From positions 62,001 to 126,000 of the forward strand of contig MCFE01000126.1 in the NCBI GenBank assembly GCA_002104905.1: a stretch of DNA of 64,000 nt, given 5' to 3'. The translations under genes and the position numbers were made by a program. The DNA comes from Basidiobolus meristosporus CBS 931.73. Lineage: Eukaryota > Basidiobolomycota > Basidiobolomycetes > Basidiobolales > Basidiobolaceae. Position 1 is the first letter of the stretch; each line of letters begins with the position of its first letter. The notes under the pieces were generated by a model. The model searched no databases, was not told the DNA's origin, and saw nothing but the letters and a program-made list of their open reading frames with translations. Positions 59,130 to 64,000 of this stretch are shown here, piece by piece.

Positions 59130-60158
59130 AAATATCCTTGTTATTATTGTGGGGCTTGTACTGGCCTATGCCCTTACTTCTGACTTGCCGAAAGGCGATT
59201 GAGCATCTTGAGGCTCAGGAGCTTGCGTGAAGTTTGAGGGATATTACAAAAGACTGAGTAAACCGGATGTATTCATTTGATCTTCACCTAGTGATATGCT
59301 GACTGGTGTGGTTGTGTCGATAAATCTCCAAGGTCTTGGAATGGCAGACATGTAGAATCAGTTGATGCAAATATTTCGGTGTAATCCGAAATCCACCACG
59401 TATCCATCCGGTGGCTCAAAGTCCCAGCCGAGTAGACACCGCTGCGTGTGAGTGTTCCGGAGTTCAAGCACATTTATTGCCTGACCCGTAGGTATAGGAC
59501 GTCAAGTAAAGTATGCGTCCGTTATTTTCCGGTCTTTGCATGATCGGTGGTACTTGCCTGGCGCCCGATCACGGTAGTAGGAGGATGTTCAAGTCAGCGT
59601 GGATCAAGTGTTGCAAACCATTCACGAGTTATCTCGGTATCCTAACGATGTGCATACTGTGGAATCCCCTCCGACGACCAACGAATCCTGGGCTTGTAGT
59701 CCGGGTGATCGAGGCCGAACAGAGTCGCTCTGTGCAGAAGTACTTCTCCTTGGGTTTCTTTCGCCTCAACTCGCTAACAAGCATGAATCTGTCCACCGCA
59801 GTCCAGGATCCATGCCATCCGCATATAGCCATCCACATATAGAACTGAACCCTAGAAATCCCACGCCTTGGACTTCCTACTGGTGCTTGCTCGACTAACC
59901 AAAACATACCATTCAGGACCAGATAGGTGAGGCCGATTGGTGGACCAAGTGTCCACGTCCGTTCATTGGAGGGGGAGAATTTTTTCGGCGGCTCTTCGGG
60001 GGGAACCAATGATAGATGGTTTATGTGGATGTGGATGGTTTATTTGTCTAGTATAATCACAACGGGTGGGTATGGCGGTATCTTAATACATTTAGTGGTG
60101 ATAGTGGCGGCGGCGGTGACGGTTGGAGACAGGGACGAGGGGATGTACAGGTGGGAAG
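59130..60158. other. CpG-rich spacer between TE island and GAL genes
   Basis: There is no convincing gene; overlapping open frames on both strands (59,513-59,842 + and 59,629-60,009 -) lack recognisable domains. The 3' untranslated region of the epimerase occupies the right end, with a minus-strand AATAAA at 60,039-60,044, 115-120 bases past the stop codon. Confidence 0.6.
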
Positions 60159-61271
60159 TTAGCCGGAGAATTGCCACCATTCGGCACGCACGGGGGTGAC
60201 CCCGGAGTCGATCAAGGCCTGCTCCTTCTTGACCTCGGCCTCGGACTTGAATCCGTGGGGGTTGGTCTTCTGCCAGCGCCAGAGATCCTCGCACATGTCG
60301 TTGAGGTCGCGTTCAGCCTTCCAGTGAAGCTCCTTGGCAGCGAGGGCGGGATCGGCCACGACGCTACCGACATCTCCAGCTCTGCGCTCCACGATCTTGT
60401 AGGGCAACTCGCGGCCCACCACCTTGGACATCGCCTTGCACATGTCCAATACAGAGTACCCGTTCCCGGTACCCAGGTTGTAGATGACGCAGCCTGGGTT
60501 CTGGGTCAAGCGCTCCAGAGCGGCGATATGGCCCAGAGCCAAATCCACCACGTGGATGTAATCGCGTACACCGGTACCGTCCGGGGTTTCGTAGTCCCCG
60601 CCGAAGACCTTGAGATAGGGCAAACGGCCTACGGCAACCTGGGAGATGTAGGGCATGAGGTTGTTGGGGATTCCCTGGGGATCTTCACCGATTCTGCCGC
60701 TGCGATGGGCACCCACGGGGTTGAAGTAGCGGAGGAGGGCAGCGTTCATGGTTGGGTCAGCCTTGTAAGCGTCGGTGATGATCTCCTCAATGTAGAGCTT
60801 GGTACGGCCGTAGGCGTTGGTGCAGCCGGTTCTGCATCCCTCGTGCAAGGGGAGGACCTCTGGGTCACCGTAGACGGTGGCAGAAGAGGAGAACACGATG
60901 TCGGTGACCTTGAATTCCTGCATCAAACTCAGCAAGACCAAGGTGGACATGATGTTGTTGTGGTAGTAGGTCAAGGGGATGATGGCGGATTCGCCGACCG
61001 CCTTGTAGCCGGCAAAGTGGATGACTGCGGAGAACTCGTACTTCTCGAAGACCTTCTTGAAGTTCTCCCGGTCGCAGCAATCCACCTTGTGGAAGGGGAT
61101 ATCCTTACCGGTGATCTCTTCTACTCGACGCAGAGACTCGGAAGAGGAGTTGCACAGGTTGTCAACGACCACCACCTTGTAGCCCCTCTGGAGCATCTCC
61201 AGCACGGTGTGACTACCGATGTACCCGGCACCACCGGTAATGAGAACATACTTTTGCTGATCGGCACCCAT
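60159..61271 (-). CDS. GAL10: UDP-glucose 4-epimerase (GAL10/GalE type, epimerase domain only)
   Basis: This 370-residue extended short-chain dehydrogenase interconverts UDP-galactose and UDP-glucose in the cytosol, the last step of the Leloir pathway. The NAD-binding glycine motif GGAGYIG is at residues 13-19. The catalytic serine is in SSSATVYG (S130), and YGRTK holds Y154 and K158. The sugar-binding region has RYFNPVGAH (181-189), and GVRDYIHVVDLA is at 234-245. The length matches stand-alone GalE proteins; the mutarotase domain fused in Saccharomyces GAL10 is absent. By eye alignment the residue matching E. coli Tyr299 and human Cys307 is V304. I see no intron. The start at 61,271 has a TATA box (complement of 61,320-61,327) about 50 bases upstream. 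It is divergent from galactokinase. By sequence it could also be named GALE. Confidence 0.95.
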   Translation of the reverse strand: MGADQQKYVLITGGAGYIGSHTVLEMLQRGYKVVVVDNLCNSSSESLRRVEEITGKDIPFHKVDCCDRENFKKVFEKYEFSAVIHFAGYKAVGESAIIPLTYYHNNIMSTLVLLSLMQEFKVTDIVFSSSATVYGDPEVLPLHEGCRTGCTNAYGRTKLYIEEIITDAYKADPTMNAALLRYFNPVGAHRSGRIGEDPQGIPNNLMPYISQVAVGRLPYLKVFGGDYETPDGTGVRDYIHVVDLALGHIAALERLTQNPGCVIYNLGTGNGYSVLDMCKAMSKVVGRELPYKIVERRAGDVGSVVADPALAAKELHWKAERDLNDMCEDLWRWQKTNPHGFKSEAEVKKEQALIDSGVTPVRAEWWQFSG

Positions 61272-62029
61272 GTTTGTTGCTATGCGCTTTTTTGATGGCT
61301 CGGGGGGAGATTCGGTGGGTATTTATATGCGCGACGAATACTCTGGATTTGGCGCGGTCGCTGGTGAAAACGGAATCTCTCCAGGGAACGACACCCCTAT
61401 CTCCAGAAGCGCCGTCCAGATTTGGCAGGTGGTGCAAATTTGCGCCAAGAATGGAATCCGCTCGCAGCACCGCCAGTGGCTTGCACCATGGACGTGTAAG
61501 CAGATGGATAGATGGTTTTAACCTCGATTGCCATTCACAGACGACGAAGTTCCGCGGGCCACTGAATGGGCCTGCTGGTGACTTTTGGATATATCGAAGA
61601 GACGGATTGGGAAGCCGCGGCACCAAAAATGGGATTGTTATGGATAGGGGTAGGGTTGCTCGTAGCTAATGGTTGATTTCGTCAAGGCCTGGAAGGGGAA
61701 CGCTAGGTTCCCTCCAAAGCATACGGATTGGAATTACGTAGATGTCTACGTGGTGGCCTGCCTCCATAACAGGCTTGATTCATCCAAATCTGCACCCGAT
61801 ATGCCAATTTGACCATGTTCGTCAGTATCGGAAGGGACCGCATTCGGCCAACAGCGACGGGGATTAGGTTCTATTGAATCCATGGATTTAGGCTTATTTC
61901 GATCGCTCTGCATTGCCTTGGATACCCAGATTGGTCATGGGCCGCCACTGACAAGCCTCAATCATGACGGAGACATATAAAAATGGTTACCTCTCCGAAG
62001 ATCCCAACAGAAACCCACTTCCCAGAATC
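61272..62029. promoter_or_regulatory. Shared bidirectional GAL promoter region (758 bp)
   Basis: The region lies between two divergent start codons. It contains a TATA box for each gene, TATAAATA on the minus strand (61,327-61,320) and TATAAAAA on the plus strand (61,976-61,983). Each is about 50 bases from its start codon. I found no Gal4-type CGG-N11-CCG site; the nearest pattern has an N9 spacer at 61,603-61,617. Co-regulation of the two genes is likely but inferred from arrangement only. Confidence 0.7.
61976..61983 (+). promoter_or_regulatory. TATA box of the galactokinase gene
   Basis: TATAAAAA lies 47 bases before the chosen ATG at 62,030. An upstream ATG at 61,983 overlaps the box itself, so it should not be part of the mRNA. 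Confidence 0.65.
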
Positions 62030-63629
62030 ATGTCTCAAGATTTCGTACCAGTCGCCCACTCTGTCGCAGAGATCTATGCTCAATCCAGAGTGGACCACGA
62101 GATGTAAGTGGCGGCCTCCGGTCTTGTCGCCATCTCTGCTAGTTGCTAACCGGAAATTTTCTAGGTCCCGGTATCGCGCCTTGGTCGACCGCTTCAAGTC
62201 GATCTACGGCTTCGAGCCCGAGTTTGTCGCCCGTTCCCCAGGTCGCGTGAACATCATTGGTGAACACATCGATTATGCCGGCTTCCCCGTCTTTCCCATG
62301 GCTGTGGACCGGGACTGCTTGATCGCCGTTGCCACCACCGCCACCGACTGCAAGGTTCGTGTCGCCAACACCAACTCCGCCAAATACCCCAACCGCGAGT
62401 TTGAATACAACAGCGATGACATCGTCTTCATCGATGACACCATCCACGAATGGACCAACTACTTCAAGGCCGGCTACAAGGGAATGCTAGAGAACCTCAA
62501 GATGAAGGAGACCCCAGCCGGCATGTTCTGCCTGATGGACGGGTCCGTTCCATCCGGCGCTGGAATGTCCAGCTCCTCCGCCTTCGTCTGTGCCTCCGCC
62601 ATCGCCACCATGACTGCGAACAAGAAGCAGCTCACCAAGACGGACATCGTTCAGATCTCCATTGCCTCCGAGAGATATGTGGGTGTCAATGGTGGTGGCA
62701 TGGACCAGACCGCATCGGTCATGTCGAACGCCGATTCGGCCACCTTCATCGAATTCCAACCCAAATTCCGCACCACCCCCGTCAAATTCCCCTCCACCAA
62801 CCCCTCCATTTCCTTTGTCGTCGCTAACACGTTGGTAACGGCCGATAAGGTGGTCTCAGGCCCTGTTTGCTACAATCTCCGTGTTGTTGAGACCAGAGTG
62901 GGGGCCAAGATGTTGGCCAAGGGATTGAAGCTGGAGGACGAAGCCATCGGCACCTATAAGGAAGTGATGGACGCCTACTTCCGCACCCAGCAAGAGCCTG
63001 AATACTCCACTGAGACTGAACAGTGGATCCATCGGTTGACGAAGATGCTCGAATTGGTTGATCTGCACATCACCAAGCGTCAAGGGTACACCAAGCAGGA
63101 GATGGCCCAAGAGATCGGTTTGACCGAGCAGGAGCTCCACGACCGCTTTATGTCCAAGTTCCCGGTCCGCGCCGACCTCTTCCAAATCTACACCCGTGCC
63201 GTCCACGTCTACTCCGAATCCCTCAGAGTGGTCAAGTTCCGGGACATCTGCGAAAGCAATAGATCCGAGGTGATCGATAGCGAGGCTATTTTGCGCCAAC
63301 TTGGCGAGCTCATGAACGAGAGCCAGTACTCCTGCCGCGACAACTTCAACTGCTCCTGCCCCGAGCTTGAGGAGTTGACCACCGTTTGCCGCAAGGCTGG
63401 TGCTTACGGTTCGCGGTTGACTGGTGCCGGTTGGGGAGGCTGTACCGTCTCCATGGTCCCAGAAGACAAGGTCGAGTCATTCATCGAAACTGTGAAGAAT
63501 GAATACTTCCGACAGAAATTCCCCGACTTCTCCGAAGAGCAACTCGACTCCATCATCTTCTCCTCCCGACCATCCAGCGGAGCGTTCATCTACAAGAAGC
63601 ATGCTGCCGTGAACCCCATCGGAGGATAA
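62030..63629 (+). CDS. GAL1: Galactokinase (GHMP kinase), one intron
   Basis: The enzyme phosphorylates galactose to galactose-1-phosphate with ATP, the entry step of the Leloir pathway in the cytosol. Exon 1 is 62,030-62,103 and exon 2 is 62,165-63,629, giving 512 residues (yeast Gal1 has 528). The galactokinase signature GRVNIIGEHIDY is at residues 51-62, with the likely catalytic arginine R52. The ATP-binding GHMP motif PSGAGMSSSSA is at 154-164, the catalytic aspartate D205 in GGGMDQ, and the C-terminal motif GSRLTGAGWGGC at 440-451. The SSSA run is intact, unlike the non-catalytic Gal3 regulators, so an active enzyme is expected. The ATG at 62,030 is chosen because it lies after the TATA box and splices in frame. 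A longer frame from 61,983 reads through the intron and would replace the N-terminus. AATAAA follows 69 bases after the stop. Confidence 0.96.
62104..62164 (+). other. Spliceosomal intron of galactokinase (61 nt)
   Basis: The donor is GTAAGT (62,104-62,109), the branch site GCTAAC ends at 62,150, and the acceptor is TTTTCTAG (to 62,164). Splicing joins GAGAT to GTCCCGG and keeps the frame (residues E24-M25-S26). Confidence 0.9.
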
Positions 63630-63697
63630 ATGGCCTTCATCAATCATCATTCGCAATGTATCCATAGTAGTTTCATCACCCAAATCGATCTATTCTC

Positions 63698-63703
63698 AAT
63701 AAA
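63698..63703 (+). terminator. Polyadenylation signal of galactokinase
   Basis: AATAAA lies 69 bases downstream of the TAA stop. Confidence 0.6.
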
Positions 63704-64000
63704 TCTCTTCCAATAACAAGCCACCCTAATCCCTGGATTTTATTAATACCCACCAATTGTCGATTCGGCCATCATGCTCCGAAGGTACACACACCTGGCC
63801 AGTCAGGTCTCACGTCCTCATTCCAGACCAACGCACCTACGAAAGCTGGCTGAGTGGAGCGCGATGCTAATTAAAGCGAAGAGGCAACTTCCAAAACCAA
63901 CCGAAGCAAAGAGGCAACTTCCAAAACCAACCGAGGCAAAGAGGCAACTTCCAAAACCAACCATGCCCATGTGGAGAAACCGATGACAAACATGTCGATC
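63704..64000. other. Window end with a short tandem repeat
   Basis: No gene is recognised. A 70-codon frame (63,774-63,986) covers the tandem repeat at 63,873-63,962, but has no other support. Confidence 0.5.
63873..63962 (+). repeat. Tandem repeat, three copies of a 30-bp unit
   Basis: GAGGCAACTTCCAAAACCAA recurs at 63,881, 63,911 and 63,941, a period of exactly 30 bp with only one or two changes between units. If translated it would encode the decapeptide KRQLPKPTEA, but a coding role is unproven. Confidence 0.9.

Noticed and set aside
1-59130. Classic Neurospora-type RIP (CpA to TpA)
   Set aside because: CpA and TpG remain common throughout the relics; the clear depletion is of CpG.
59513-60009. 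Overlapping frames of 109 and 126 codons between the TE island and the epimerase
   Set aside because: They overlap on opposite strands and have no domain or signal supporting either.
60123-61295. A 390-codon plus-strand open frame opposite the epimerase
   Set aside because: It is the antisense shadow of a clear epimerase gene, with glycine/valine-rich low-complexity content and no domain.
61603-61617. A Gal4-type binding site in the GAL promoter region
   Set aside because: The CGG and CCG half-sites are separated by 9 bases, not 11, and no proper site was found.
63873-63962. A CRISPR-like array
   Set aside because: The units are directly adjacent with no unique spacers, in a fungal genome.

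Overview
The window looks like a fungal nuclear chromosome segment with two sharply different halves. Positions 1 to about 59,130 are an AT-rich graveyard of transposable elements with no host gene I can recognise. Positions about 59,130 to 64,000 are GC-richer and CpG-rich and carry two intact galactose (Leloir) pathway genes. The fungal assignment rests on the 61-nt intron of the galactokinase gene (GTAAGT donor, CTAAC branch site, TAG acceptor), the stand-alone epimerase divergent from the galactokinase, and the mix of Ty1/copia, Ty3/gypsy and Tnp2-type (CACTA/EnSpm-like) elements. I cannot name the species; an early-diverging (zygomycete-type) fungus is my guess only.

Layout of the TE half. 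Copia family 1 has 349-bp LTRs running from TGTTGTAA to TTACAACA. It supplies relics at 1-4,530 (+), 7,500-12,690 (-), 18,195-22,774 (+, with a younger copy nested at 19,840-22,435), 38,540-41,299 (+), 41,300-44,325 (-), 44,345-46,813 (+), 46,814-51,790 (-), 53,806-54,786 and 58,150-59,129. A second copia family lies at 28,010-31,612 (-) and 36,265-38,535 (+). Ty3/gypsy relics lie at 14,010-18,187 (-), 23,346-24,640 (-), 24,650-26,240 (+) and as LTR pieces at 26,480-28,010. Three decayed Tnp2-family transposase copies lie at 4,531-7,063 (+), 12,715-14,005 (+) and 32,733-35,060 (-). Five fold-back MITEs flanked by TA are inserted into these relics, in one case a MITE within a MITE within a Tnp2 element.

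Almost every TE reading frame is broken. The youngest insertion is the 2,596-bp copia at 19,840-22,435, with an ATAAA target duplication and LTRs differing at 5 of 349 sites. It has lost protease and integrase through a deletion at a 6-bp microhomology. Both copia families carry a primer-binding site complementary to the anticodon arm of initiator tRNA-Met. CpG is almost absent from the TE half (none in positions 1-1,443) but abundant in the GAL half, which points to CpG-targeted methylation decay or mutation.

Host half. A UDP-glucose 4-epimerase (60,159-61,271, -) and a galactokinase (62,030-63,629, +) are divergently transcribed from a 758-bp shared intergenic region with a TATA box on each side. 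Galactokinase makes galactose-1-phosphate and the epimerase interconverts UDP-galactose and UDP-glucose. The uridylyltransferase that links them is not in the window. The first element-free base lies about 1 kb from the 3' end of the epimerase.
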